Below are positions 43,852 to 52,416 of a stretch of 64,000 bases of DNA, one piece after another (within the stretch, counting starts at the first letter, position 1; each line of letters starts with the position of its first letter). This DNA is from G963663615 sp963663615. GTDB lineage: Bacteria > Bacteroidota > Ignavibacteria > Ignavibacteriales > Melioribacteraceae. The stretch is taken from the NCBI GenBank assembly GCA_963663615.1, contig OY760517.1:2852001-2916000 (forward strand), in the 5' to 3' direction. The translations under genes were made by a program, and so were the position numbers. Under the pieces are notes generated by a model that had not been told where the DNA came from, ran no database searches, and worked only from the letters and a program-made list of their open reading frames with translations.

Positions 43852-45196
43852 CGTTACCTCCTTTAGGAACAACTTTTAACTCAACATACGGGTTACGGAG
43901 GTATTTATCGCATGCAGCTCTTACAGCCTCAGTAGTTAAGTTATTATATCTGCCCAAATCATAAATAAAGGAATCGGGTTCATTAAGGTAAAAATTATAT
44001 GTATTGATATGATCAACTAATGTATCAAGATTTTGAAGCGAAAAGATAAAAGTTGACTTTATACTGTTTTTGGATCGAGTTAATTCTTCTTCCGAAATAC
44101 CTTCACGAACCATAAGGTTCAATTCGTTAAAAATTTCTTTTTTAAGTTCATCGAGAGATACACCCGGGTAAGCCGTTGCTATAATAAAAAATGAGCCATC
44201 ATATTTACCGGGGTATTGGAATGCTGAAACTTCCAGTGCCTTATGATTATCATAAACCAGCTTTTTGTAAAGACGTGAGTTTTTGCCAGACCCAAGCTGA
44301 TCGGCAAGTATATCAAGAGCAGCATCATCATCCGAATACGCCTTGCAACTATTCCACGCTAAATATATTCTTGAAAGTTGAACATTATCTTCAAGGAGCA
44401 TTTCCTTGTTTTCTGTAAGTTTAACTTCCGGTACTGTAATGCCGTTTGGTACAACATTACTTTCTATTTCGCCAAAATATTTTTCTGCAAGCTCAAGCGT
44501 TTCATTTTTATCAAAATTACCACCAACAACCATAGTAGCATTGTTAGGTGCGTAATATTTCCTAAAAAAATCCTTAACATCATCAAGCTCAAACCCCTCA
44601 ATATCTTTCATCCAGCCAATTGTAGGCCAGTGATAAGGATGTTTTTCAGGAAAAAGATTCGAGAATATTGTTTCGAAAGCACGACCGTATGGTTGGTTAT
44701 CGTATCTTTCGCGGCGTTCGTTCATCACAACACTCTTTTGGTTATCAAGCTTTTCCTGTGTAAGTGCTGGTAATAGATACCCCATTCTATCGGATTCAAG
44801 CCAAAACACCATTTCAAGATAATTGGAAGGTACTGTTTCATAATAGTTAGTACGGTCTATACTTGTACTTCCATTAAGGCTACCACCAGCTTCTTGTATA
44901 AAATGAAAGTGCTTTTCCTTATCAACATTCTGAGATCCCTGGAACATCATGTGTTCAAAGAGGTGGGCAAAACCTGTTTTACCTGGTACCTCATTAGCTG
45001 AGCCAACTTTGTACCACAAGTTTACGGCTGTTACCGGTAATTGTTTGCGAGGGTATAACAATATTTCGAGACCATTGGAAAGTGTATGCCTCTCATAGTT
45101 TACTTTTAATATTTTATCCATATCAGCACTTATTTTAGCTTGCAAAAAGATATTTAAGATAACAAAAGAAACAAACAAAATCAGCTGATAATTCAA
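43841..45196 (-). CDS. M16 peptidase, catalytic subunit
   Basis: 451 residues. Zinc motif HLFEH in GFAHLFEHMMFQGSQNVDKE with the downstream Glu in VVMNERRERYDNQPYGRAFE. Possible signal peptide (LILFVSFVILNIFLQAKISA) if the TTG at 45196 is used; an internal ATG at 45121 would leave it cytoplasmic. Followed directly by the inactive partner, the PMPBA-like pairing. Overlaps the phosphodiesterase gene end by 4 nt. Confidence 0.92.
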   Translation of the reverse strand: MNYQLILFVSFVILNIFLQAKISADMDKILKVNYERHTLSNGLEILLYPRKQLPVTAVNLWYKVGSANEVPGKTGFAHLFEHMMFQGSQNVDKEKHFHFIQEAGGSLNGSTSIDRTNYYETVPSNYLEMVFWLESDRMGYLLPALTQEKLDNQKSVVMNERRERYDNQPYGRAFETIFSNLFPEKHPYHWPTIGWMKDIEGFELDDVKDFFRKYYAPNNATMVVGGNFDKNETLELAEKYFGEIESNVVPNGITVPEVKLTENKEMLLEDNVQLSRIYLAWNSCKAYSDDDAALDILADQLGSGKNSRLYKKLVYDNHKALEVSAFQYPGKYDGSFFIIATAYPGVSLDELKKEIFNELNLMVREGISEEELTRSKNSIKSTFIFSLQNLDTLVDHINTYNFYLNEPDSFIYDLGRYNNLTTEAVRAACDKYLRNPYVELKVVPKGGNDAN

Positions 45197-46398
45197 TCCT
45201 TTAGAACAAATTCTATTCTTTCAAGTTTTCCATCAATATTATTGCGCGGATAAATATTGAATATTTTGCAAAGAAGCGGATAAATATCGATGTTCCATAC
45301 TGTACCGGTTAGGTAATTTTTCTTGAATGAAGGACCCTCGGCAAGGAAAATACCATGCATATCCATGTGGTCTTTTTCATAACCATGATTACCTTTTGAG
45401 CCGTACTTTTTCATTTTATTGAATCCATTTTTGGTTGTTAGGCTCCAGCCAATATCAGCAACTACAACAATATCGCCAATAAACGGATGCTTGTTAAAAT
45501 GGTAATATTCGGGCAAACTTTCCTTTTTATATACTCTGTAATGCTCTTTCCGGTTAAGCAGTTTGTTATATATTTCTTCCCTCTTCCCATCTTCCGTGTT
45601 AATAAGCATTAAAGGACCGCTGCCTTCAAGCTTGCACTCCATATCGGCAAGTATTTCATCTATCATTACTACCTTTTCGGTACTAACTTCAGTCATACCA
45701 TGATCGGCAACAACTATTATATTTACACTATCCTTCATACCTGCATCTGCCAAGCCTGTACGTATAGTTCCGAGTAGGGTATCCAGACTGGCAACACAAG
45801 TATTTATTTCATTAGAGTTTGGACCATATTTATGACCATAAGTATCGGTTGCATCAAAATATAATGTAATAAAATGCGGGCGTTCTTCGTATGGTTTCTT
45901 TAACCAGTTTAATATTCCTTCAACTCGCTTGGCATAGGGACGCTTATGCTCGTAATGCTCCCTGTAGTTCGGACTTCTTGAAGGTGTGTTAAGTTCGGAA
46001 CCAGGCCAAAAGTATGAGGCGGTTTTTACACCCTGACGTTTTGCAGTAGTCCAGAATGCCTCACCAAGGTACCATTTTGCATCACGTACCGAAACAGTAT
46101 CGCCAAGACGGTAATACTCGCCAGAAAAAGGATCGGTAAAACCATTGGTAATTATACCATGATTTTGCGGGTACATACCGGTTATTATTGAGAGGTGATT
46201 AGGAAACGTTTTTGTTGGATAAGATGCCCTGAGCGATATCGCACGCACACCATTTTGCTCCATATCCTTCATTACCGGAGTTATTCCCCTGTCAAGATAA
46301 TCCCAGCGAAAACCATCGAACGAAATTAACAATACATACGGCTGCTGTGCTGAAACAATTGAAAATAAAACCAGTAGTAAAACAAAAACTTTTTTCAC
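45193..46398 (-). CDS. NPP-type (alkaline phosphatase superfamily) phosphodiesterase
   Basis: 401 residues. Signal peptide (1-17, ending SIVSAQ). Metal ligands and nucleophile: SFDGFRWDYL, Thr in YPTKTFPNHLSIITG, YFDATDTYGHKYGP, VADHGMTEV and GNHGYEKDHMDMHG. Matches the ectonucleotide pyrophosphatase/phosphodiesterase family, hydrolysing nucleotide or lysolipid phosphodiesters in the periplasm. GTG start with GAGGT upstream. Heads an operon with the two M16 genes. Confidence 0.92.
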   Translation of the reverse strand: MKKVFVLLLVLFSIVSAQQPYVLLISFDGFRWDYLDRGITPVMKDMEQNGVRAISLRASYPTKTFPNHLSIITGMYPQNHGIITNGFTDPFSGEYYRLGDTVSVRDAKWYLGEAFWTTAKRQGVKTASYFWPGSELNTPSRSPNYREHYEHKRPYAKRVEGILNWLKKPYEERPHFITLYFDATDTYGHKYGPNSNEINTCVASLDTLLGTIRTGLADAGMKDSVNIIVVADHGMTEVSTEKVVMIDEILADMECKLEGSGPLMLINTEDGKREEIYNKLLNRKEHYRVYKKESLPEYYHFNKHPFIGDIVVVADIGWSLTTKNGFNKMKKYGSKGNHGYEKDHMDMHGIFLAEGPSFKKNYLTGTVWNIDIYPLLCKIFNIYPRNNIDGKLERIEFVLKD

Positions 46399-46876
46399 AA
46401 TTTACCTCAAACTTAAAATAGAGTAAGGTAATATAATATTTTAGAATTTAAGGTGTAAATGCCCAATAGTTAATATTTTGTTAAGAGATAAAAACCAATG
46501 AATATTGTAGCTATATTTTTATGTTAACCACCCCCTAACCTTACCACAAGATTCTATAAATCTTTCGTCCCTAACGGGACTTTCTCCAAGTTTGCCATAT
46601 TAGTTAAGCATCGGAGATGCGGAATATTTATAGAAAAAAAATAGATAAACTAAATAACTTAGCCTCGTGAGAGGCGAAACTAATCTCCGGCAGGAGAACA
46701 CTCCTGCCCTACAAATAATATTGATGACATATCTTTTACAAGATTTAAAAGCTGGTACAACCATTACAATTAAAAGCCCTCTCATTTCAGGAGAGGGTTT
46801 GGGTGAGGTCTGCGATTTAACCTGTACACTTATGCCGAGATTCGAAACTAATCTCCGGAGGGGAAACACTCCCGCC
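46399..46876. repeat. Intergenic region with degraded REP-like repeats
   Basis: No gene. Two direct copies of about 48 bp (46670-46717 and 46838-46885) share CTAATCTCCGG, a palindrome (GGCAGGAG/CTCCTGCC in the first) and CCCTACAAATA. Between them lies CCCTCTC...GAGAGGG followed by TTTGGGTGAGG, and before them CGTCCCTAACGGGAC. The second copy reaches into the end of the following gene. A 76-codon frame here is made only of repeats. Confidence 0.75.
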
Positions 46877-48562
46877 CTACAAATACGCCTGTTTTAGTTT
46901 TTCCTGGTCAAGGGAGCTTACTATGGCAAACTCTTCCTCGTTTACTTTTTCAACATCACCATACCAGTTGTTTTCAACGCTATCCTTCTGTTCCATCTGT
47001 TTAACTTCCTTAGCCGAAAGTATTGCAAGTTTTTCCACTACAAGATTATTACCTGTCTGCATATCAACCTTGCCCTTTAGCAGGTAAGGACCCATACTTA
47101 TGGTAAGCTCGGCATACTCGGTATAAACTTTCGGAAATATAACCGCCTCAAAGGTACCGGAAAGGTCTTCCAGCGAAAGGAATTTCATAATTTCGCCCTT
47201 GCGTGTTTTTATTCGCTTGGAAGCCATAAACCATCCAACCATTTTAACTGTTTTGCCGTCAAACTTGTGCATATCCTTTGCTTTGGTAATAGTTTTGCGG
47301 TTTATTACCCCACTAAAAAACTCAAGCGGGTGCTGCGAAACCATATAACCAAATGTTTCAAATTCAATTGAGGCAATTTCCGAGGTGGAGTACTGCCTAT
47401 TGGTAACAACTTCCTTTTCCAGCTCGAACATCTGGTCGGCAAACAAATCGCTTGTACTTTGCTCAAGCAGCTTGCGGTGATGAAAATATATATCCAGCAA
47501 ACGCATAAGGGTTGGACGTGTTAGCTTAAAACAATCCATTGCACCACAGCGGATAAGTGTGGCACTTTCCTCGTAACCAATTTTCGTACGCACCAAAAAA
47601 TCGGAAAGAGATTGGAATACTCCTCCCTCTTCCCTTGCAGCAATAATACGCTCGGCAGATTTTCGTGAAAAACTCTTGATAGCCATTAGTCCAACCCGCA
47701 ACGATTTATATGCCCCCGAATACTCATACTCGCTTTCGTTAACCGAAGGCAAGCGTACGTTAAGCCCAAGCCTTTTACTTTCCCAAATATACACAGCAGC
47801 CGAATAGTAACCGCCACCATTGCTAAGCACACTTGCCATAAACTCGGCGGGGTAATGAGCCTTAAGAAAAGCCACCTGAAACGAAAGCAGGGCAAACGAG
47901 GCACTATGAGCCTTGCAAAAGGCATATCCGGCAAACGACTCTATCTGCCTCCACAGCTCCTTTGCCTTGTTTTGCGGTATCCCCTTTTGGTTACATGACG
48001 AAAAGAACCGTTCGGTAAGACCCTTCATTGCATCTTTCGAACGCATTTTGCCACTCATAGCACGCCTAAGCAAATCTGCCTCCTCAAGAGTTAGTCCGGC
48101 AACATGATGAGCCACCTTAATCACATCCTCCTGATAAACCATAACGCCGTAGGTTTCGCCAAGGTGCTGCTCCATTTCGGGCAACAGATACTTACGCTTT
48201 TTAGGGTCGCGGTGGCGATCAATAAACTCCTGCATCATTCCGCTTTCGGCAACCCCCGGGCGTATAACCGAGCTTGCCGCAGTTAACATTTCAAAAGTAT
48301 CGCACTCCAGCCGGCACAACAACGAACGCATTCCGGGCGACTCAATATAAAAGCAACCTATCGTACGCCCCTCCCGCATCATTTTACGCGTGGTGGGGTC
48401 CTTAAATATTTTTTGATAATCGTATATATCAAAATTTATGCTACCTGTATTGCGGGGCAACGGCTTATATATTACAGGCAAAACATCTTTTTTGCCTTTT
48501 GGCAGCCGGTAATTCCTTAAATCCAGAATTGCTTCTTTTCTATTTGGTGTATATAATTTCAT
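46877..48562 (-). CDS. DnaE-type DNA polymerase III alpha, C-terminal half only
   Basis: 561 residues homologous to the second half of DnaE/ImuC polymerases: GCFYIESPGMRSLLCRL, LGETYGVMVYQEDVIKVAHH, LRRAMSGKMRSKDAM, FAGYAFCKAHSASFALLSFQ, a helix-hairpin-helix region, and an OB fold (KMVGWFMASKRIKTRKGE). The PHP domain and the palm with its catalytic Asp residues, which precede this part, are absent, and only about 40 unrelated residues take their place. The 560-codon frame is intact, so this may be a split gene or a non-catalytic paralogue rather than decay. The stop codon lies within a repeat. Slightly GC-richer than its neighbours. Confidence 0.85.
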   Translation of the reverse strand: MKLYTPNRKEAILDLRNYRLPKGKKDVLPVIYKPLPRNTGSINFDIYDYQKIFKDPTTRKMMREGRTIGCFYIESPGMRSLLCRLECDTFEMLTAASSVIRPGVAESGMMQEFIDRHRDPKKRKYLLPEMEQHLGETYGVMVYQEDVIKVAHHVAGLTLEEADLLRRAMSGKMRSKDAMKGLTERFFSSCNQKGIPQNKAKELWRQIESFAGYAFCKAHSASFALLSFQVAFLKAHYPAEFMASVLSNGGGYYSAAVYIWESKRLGLNVRLPSVNESEYEYSGAYKSLRVGLMAIKSFSRKSAERIIAAREEGGVFQSLSDFLVRTKIGYEESATLIRCGAMDCFKLTRPTLMRLLDIYFHHRKLLEQSTSDLFADQMFELEKEVVTNRQYSTSEIASIEFETFGYMVSQHPLEFFSGVINRKTITKAKDMHKFDGKTVKMVGWFMASKRIKTRKGEIMKFLSLEDLSGTFEAVIFPKVYTEYAELTISMGPYLLKGKVDMQTGNNLVVEKLAILSAKEVKQMEQKDSVENNWYGDVEKVNEEEFAIVSSLDQEKLKQAYL

Positions 48563-48568
48563 CGCTTA

Positions 48569-48598
48569 AAATATAGTGAACATTTGCACACTATATTT
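48569..48598 (-). promoter_or_regulatory. Operator-like inverted repeat before the DnaE-like gene
   Basis: A perfect 10-bp inverted repeat AAATATAGTG/CACTATATTT with a 10-nt spacer (AACATTTGCA), 7 bp upstream of the ATG at 48562. Its size fits a dimeric repressor site. The rest of the 231-bp divergent gap shows no gene. Confidence 0.6.
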
Positions 48599-48793
48599 AA
48601 GTATAATTTGTTGCAATGTCAATAGAATTTAAGGATAAAAAAAATAATAATTTGAAGAATTTTTAGTTTGAAATTGAAATAAAATTATATATTTTTACAA
48701 CGCTTTGAGAGGCTCTACAATCAAGATAGAATACAAACCAGATACAAAAAAAATAGAAACAACGTTACACGTTTAAGATCTTGTGGAGTAAAT

Positions 48794-49153
48794 ATGGAAA
48801 TCAAATGGTCTTCATTTCATAACTCTTTTGATGTTATTGAAATAAAGTCTTATGTGCCCAAAGAGCCAGGGGTGTACATTATTTGGGTAAAAATGGCAAG
48901 CGGCAAATGGATGCCGATTTATAGCGGACAAGCACGTAGTCTTGAAAGAGCTTTTATTGAACACGGCTCTGAAATGGAGTTAAATCCGAAACTTAAAAAA
49001 TATATACAAAACTACCAGTGTGGTTTTGAATATGCAATAATTAAGGATCAGACAACCAGAAATGGTGTGGAAAAATATTTATATAACAAATATAAACCGG
49101 ATTGTAACCTAAAGGATCCCGGATTTGTTCCAATAGAAGTGAACCTACCGTAA
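48794..49153 (+). CDS. GIY-YIG-like single-domain protein
   Basis: 119 residues. PGVYIIWVKMASGKWMPIYS corresponds to the GIY...YIG strands (YxG as YSG), followed by an Arg/His helix (QARSLERAFIEH), and the C-terminal VEKYLYNKYKPDCN carries the catalytic Glu and Asn of the family. Probably a small structure-specific or homing-type nuclease; its role is unknown. GGAG 8 nt before the ATG. Divergent from the truncated DnaE gene. Followed by a strong terminator. Confidence 0.75.
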   Translation: MEIKWSSFHNSFDVIEIKSYVPKEPGVYIIWVKMASGKWMPIYSGQARSLERAFIEHGSEMELNPKLKKYIQNYQCGFEYAIIKDQTTRNGVEKYLYNKYKPDCNLKDPGFVPIEVNLP

Positions 49154-49172
49154 CCAATGTTAATATATAAAT

Positions 49173-49206
49173 GCCCCCATGCTACTAACCACGGGGGCTT
49201 TTTTTT
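49173..49206 (+). terminator. Intrinsic terminator
   Basis: Stem GCCCCC/GGGGGC (49173-49178, 49193-49198) followed by T8. Confidence 0.9.
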
Positions 49207-49311
49207 GGCATTAGAATTGTATATTTAAGTATAAGTGATTAATATCCATATCAGCGAAAAGGTTGATATGGAGGAGGAACCACAACTTATTAAATAAAAA
49301 GAGGAAATTAT

Positions 49312-51297
49312 ATGCGAAAAATATTCATAGTACTGTTTTTATTTGCGTACTCATTGAGTGCACAAGGTGTATTACCGTTAAATGAAGGCAACAAATGGTA
49401 TTACCATTATTTTTACTTCAATCAAAATGAATCAACTTCATCAAACTCAGCAATATATTTGCTCGAAGTAACAGAATCATCCGTTCAGGGTGATACAACT
49501 TTTTCAACACTATCCCTTAAAAAAGTAATAAACGGAGTTCCTGCTAAAACCGGTCAAAGCAGGATATGCAAACAAACCGCTAATGAAGTATGGTTCCAAA
49601 CATTTGTCGGATTTGAAACGATCTTCCAAAAGGTTTATGATTCAAGAATAACAAATGATACAACGGTAACCGAAGATGGTTTGGAGTATGAAGTTAATAT
49701 TGAATCCGTAAACTTTTTTAACCAGGATTATCAATACCAGCAATGGGTTAGTATTGCCGGCTCAATGTTTGTTGACAAATATTCGTTTTCAGTTATACCC
49801 GATTTGGGTATTATTGAGCATTCGGGCTATTTTGGATCATTTTTAGGTTCGGAATATATTAAATCGTATAACCTCATTGCATACGAAATTGATGGTGTTT
49901 ACAAGGGACATTTGGTAAATTACATTTTACCTTTGGCGAAGGATACAAAATGGTATTATCAATATACCTACCAGAATGCTAATAATCCGAATGATACAAG
50001 CTCTTCATATTATTTGATGAAAGTAAAAGATAACTATATGGTTCAAGATACTTTATTTGCTACTTTAACAATAGGTGAATTAGTTAATGGATCTGTTTCA
50101 GGTGATGTTACCGAAATACATTGTAAGCAGACCAGTCAGGAATTATGGGTGCAGGTTTTTGCTGATTTCGAAACTCCATACTTCAAAGCTTACGATACCA
50201 AATTTACTGAAGATACAGTTGACACATTTAATGGTAATCAATACGAGGTCCATTTCGGAACAGGTAATTATGTATCCCAGGAACTTGATTACCAATCATG
50301 GCTTAGTTATCCCTCTTCAGAATTTTCGAATGAATATGGCTTTAGTATTGCTTCACAAGTAGGTATTGTTGAACACTATGGTTATTTTGGTCCATTTTTA
50401 GGATCGGAATATACAAAGAAATTTAAACTCGTAGCTTATGAGATAGATGATACATTTTATGGCACTCTCTTCAATCCGGATTTAGTTCCTTTTAGAAGGG
50501 GGAACAAATGGTACTACAAACGAACTGAAACTACTTATGCATCAACAGAAACCATAGTTGAGAATAACTATTACTCTCTGGAAATGATCCAAACTCTTGG
50601 CAATGAGGAAGCTGCATTGGTTCTTGAAGAGCGTTCGCAAACCAGTAGCGACATGATTTATTTCTTCCAGAATGAGAATGAATTAACTATTACAGATTTC
50701 TTTACTCGTAAAAACTGGAAAACTTTTGACCGCAGAATTTTACAGGACACAACAATTGCTTCCAATGACGAGGAATTTTTGGTTACTTTTGGTAATGGCA
50801 ACTTTATTGATCCGCAAATGGGATATCAGCAGTGGGAAAACCCCGGAGAAGATGACGGAAAAATTACATCGCAATTTTCAAGAGGGGTAGGATTAACATA
50901 TCTTAGCAGAATTACAAAACCAACGGCTGAAACCACTGTTGAGACAGAATATACACTTATTGGGTATGAATTTAACGGCATATTAACCGGTGGTACTACT
51001 ACAGGTTTGGAAGAATCCGAATACGAAACACCCGAAAGCTTTGCACTTAACCAAAACTACCCTAACCCGTTTAATCCGGTTACAACTATTTCCTTTAACC
51101 TTCCTGAAAACGGTAAAGTTAATCTGGAAGTTTATGATGTAATTGGAAGAAAAGTATCGACACTCGTAAACTCTGAAATGAGTGCAGGTAAACATTCACT
51201 TAAATTTAATGCTTCAAATCTGGCAAGCGGAATATACTTTTACCAAATAAGATTTAACAATTCTACAACCACCCGAAAAATGATTCTTATGAAGTAA
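49312..51297 (+). CDS. T9SS-exported protein with three internal repeats
   Basis: 661 residues. Signal peptide (1-18, ending YSLSAQ). Three repeats of roughly 185 residues start VLPLNEGNKWYYHYFY, ILPLAKDTKWYYQYTY and VPFRRGNKWYYKRTE; repeats 1 and 2 share GIIEHSGYFG/GIVEHYGYFG. C-terminal type A sorting domain: NYPNPFNPVTTISF, VYDVIGRKVSTLV, LASGIYFYQI, KMILMK. Surface protein of unknown ligand. GAGG ribosome-binding site; followed by a terminator at 51304. Confidence 0.88.
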   Translation: MRKIFIVLFLFAYSLSAQGVLPLNEGNKWYYHYFYFNQNESTSSNSAIYLLEVTESSVQGDTTFSTLSLKKVINGVPAKTGQSRICKQTANEVWFQTFVGFETIFQKVYDSRITNDTTVTEDGLEYEVNIESVNFFNQDYQYQQWVSIAGSMFVDKYSFSVIPDLGIIEHSGYFGSFLGSEYIKSYNLIAYEIDGVYKGHLVNYILPLAKDTKWYYQYTYQNANNPNDTSSSYYLMKVKDNYMVQDTLFATLTIGELVNGSVSGDVTEIHCKQTSQELWVQVFADFETPYFKAYDTKFTEDTVDTFNGNQYEVHFGTGNYVSQELDYQSWLSYPSSEFSNEYGFSIASQVGIVEHYGYFGPFLGSEYTKKFKLVAYEIDDTFYGTLFNPDLVPFRRGNKWYYKRTETTYASTETIVENNYYSLEMIQTLGNEEAALVLEERSQTSSDMIYFFQNENELTITDFFTRKNWKTFDRRILQDTTIASNDEEFLVTFGNGNFIDPQMGYQQWENPGEDDGKITSQFSRGVGLTYLSRITKPTAETTVETEYTLIGYEFNGILTGGTTTGLEESEYETPESFALNQNYPNPFNPVTTISFNLPENGKVNLEVYDVIGRKVSTLVNSEMSAGKHSLKFNASNLASGIYFYQIRFNNSTTTRKMILMK

Positions 51298-51303
51298 TAT
51301 TAC

Positions 51304-51336
51304 AACCCCTCAATTTCTGAGGGGTTATTTTTTATT
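51304..51336 (+). terminator. Terminator shared by convergent genes
   Basis: Stem AACCCCTCA/TGAGGGGTT (51304-51312, 51318-51326) followed by ATTTTTTATTT. It overlaps the last bases of the convergent minus-strand gene. Confidence 0.85.
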
Positions 51337-51897
51337 TGTCACTTTGCTGAAAAACATGTTGCCACCGTTGGAGTAAACCGGAAAGTTTGGTGGTAGTAGC
51401 AAAATATTATTGTAGTATATGTGCTTAAAATACTGGTGCGGATTCTCAAGTTTGGTTAGCAGGTTTGCAGCAAGCTTAGGCATTGCATGGAATACAAACT
51501 CCCCTATTCCCTTAATAAGCCACATTTCCAAAAACTCATCACCAACCGGATTTTGCATTGCAGGTGAATCGCACATTTCATAAAAATCCCTGTATGTTAC
51601 TGCATTCCATTCGTAAAAACTTATTACTTCCTCCGGACGCACATAAATATATGCTTTAAGAACCTCTTCATATTTTTCCAACTCCGGTATTTCCTTGCTC
51701 ATTTCGTATAGAAATAGACCTACAGCTGCTGTTAGGTCTTCGATAACAAGTGCTGGATGCTCACCGCTTCCGCCCCCAATAATTAACTGATTTGGGCTAC
51801 TTTCAAAATCACCGTAAATATCCTCTAGCGGATGATATACCGGAATACTGCCAAAATACCCCACTAATTCGTGTTTAAAGCTATCAATATGACTCAT
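51325..51897 (-). CDS. Hypothetical protein, cytoplasmic
   Basis: 190 residues without signal peptide or membrane span. Mixed alpha/beta and acidic; notable segments are SSPNQLIIGGGSGEHPALVI and LPPNFPVYSNGGNMFF. No family recognised; the overall look is of a small ligand-binding or immunity-type protein, but this is a guess. GAGGT upstream of the ATG. Stands alone between terminator-bounded neighbours. Confidence 0.65.
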   Translation of the reverse strand: MSHIDSFKHELVGYFGSIPVYHPLEDIYGDFESSPNQLIIGGGSGEHPALVIEDLTAAVGLFLYEMSKEIPELEKYEEVLKAYIYVRPEEVISFYEWNAVTYRDFYEMCDSPAMQNPVGDEFLEMWLIKGIGEFVFHAMPKLAANLLTKLENPHQYFKHIYYNNILLLPPNFPVYSNGGNMFFSKVTNKK

Positions 51898-51998
51898 ATT
51901 ACCTCTATCATCTTTGTACTAAAGGCTAACAAGCTTACAAACAAAAAAAATTCCCGAACACAACATTTGTCCGGGAATTATCATCAATAAAATATGAG

Positions 51999-52343
51999 TT
52001 AATAATTGATATTGAAAAAGTTGGATAACTTTTTATTAAGAATTGCAACTAGTTCCATATCCATATATTGATACTTGTCCGGTATATCCAGAGTAACTAT
52101 TTTCTGGTTTTTTATATACTTGCTATACTTTTGCCTTAGCTTGCTTTTATGAGCTTTCTCCATTACAAAAATATGTTCAGCCCAGCTTACTAATTCGGGT
52201 GTAAGCCTCTCAACAGCATCGTTATTTAGTCCGGCAGAGAGGACTTCATATCCCTCAATGCCTGAAAAAATTACCTCGGCAGTTGGACTTCTCCATTTAT
52301 TTTTGCCACATATAAATATTACTTTTTTTATAAAGCTGACCAA
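51999..52343 (-). CDS. Low-molecular-weight protein-tyrosine-phosphatase-like
   Basis: About 114 residues from a TTG at 52343. The phosphatase P-loop is FICGKNKWRSPTAE (Cys-x5-Arg-Ser), followed by AGLNNDAVERLTPELVSWAE and LDIPDKYQYMDMEL, which may supply the acid. The frame continues upstream to 52400, but those 12-20 residues come from a direct repeat of CCCTCCAAAGGC and are unlikely coding. GAGGTG lies 17 nt upstream of the TTG, so the start remains uncertain. Likely dephosphorylates proteins. Confidence 0.75.
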   Translation of the reverse strand: MVSFIKKVIFICGKNKWRSPTAEVIFSGIEGYEVLSAGLNNDAVERLTPELVSWAEHIFVMEKAHKSKLRQKYSKYIKNQKIVTLDIPDKYQYMDMELVAILNKKLSNFFNINY

Positions 52344-52373
52344 TAGTTGTTGCGGTGTAGTCACCTCAAAAAG

Positions 52374-52410
52374 CCCTCCAAAGGCAGGCAATCCCTCCAA
52401 AGGCGGGCAA
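52374..52410. repeat. Two direct 18-bp repeats
   Basis: CCCTCCAAAGGCAGGCAA and CCCTCCAAAGGCGGGCAA in tandem (period 19), between the phosphatase-like gene and the T9SS gene. Confidence 0.85.
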
Positions 52411-52416
52411 GGAGGA

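Noticed and set aside
46667..46897. 76-codon plus-strand frame
   Set aside because: Consists entirely of two intergenic repeat copies and has no ribosome-binding site.
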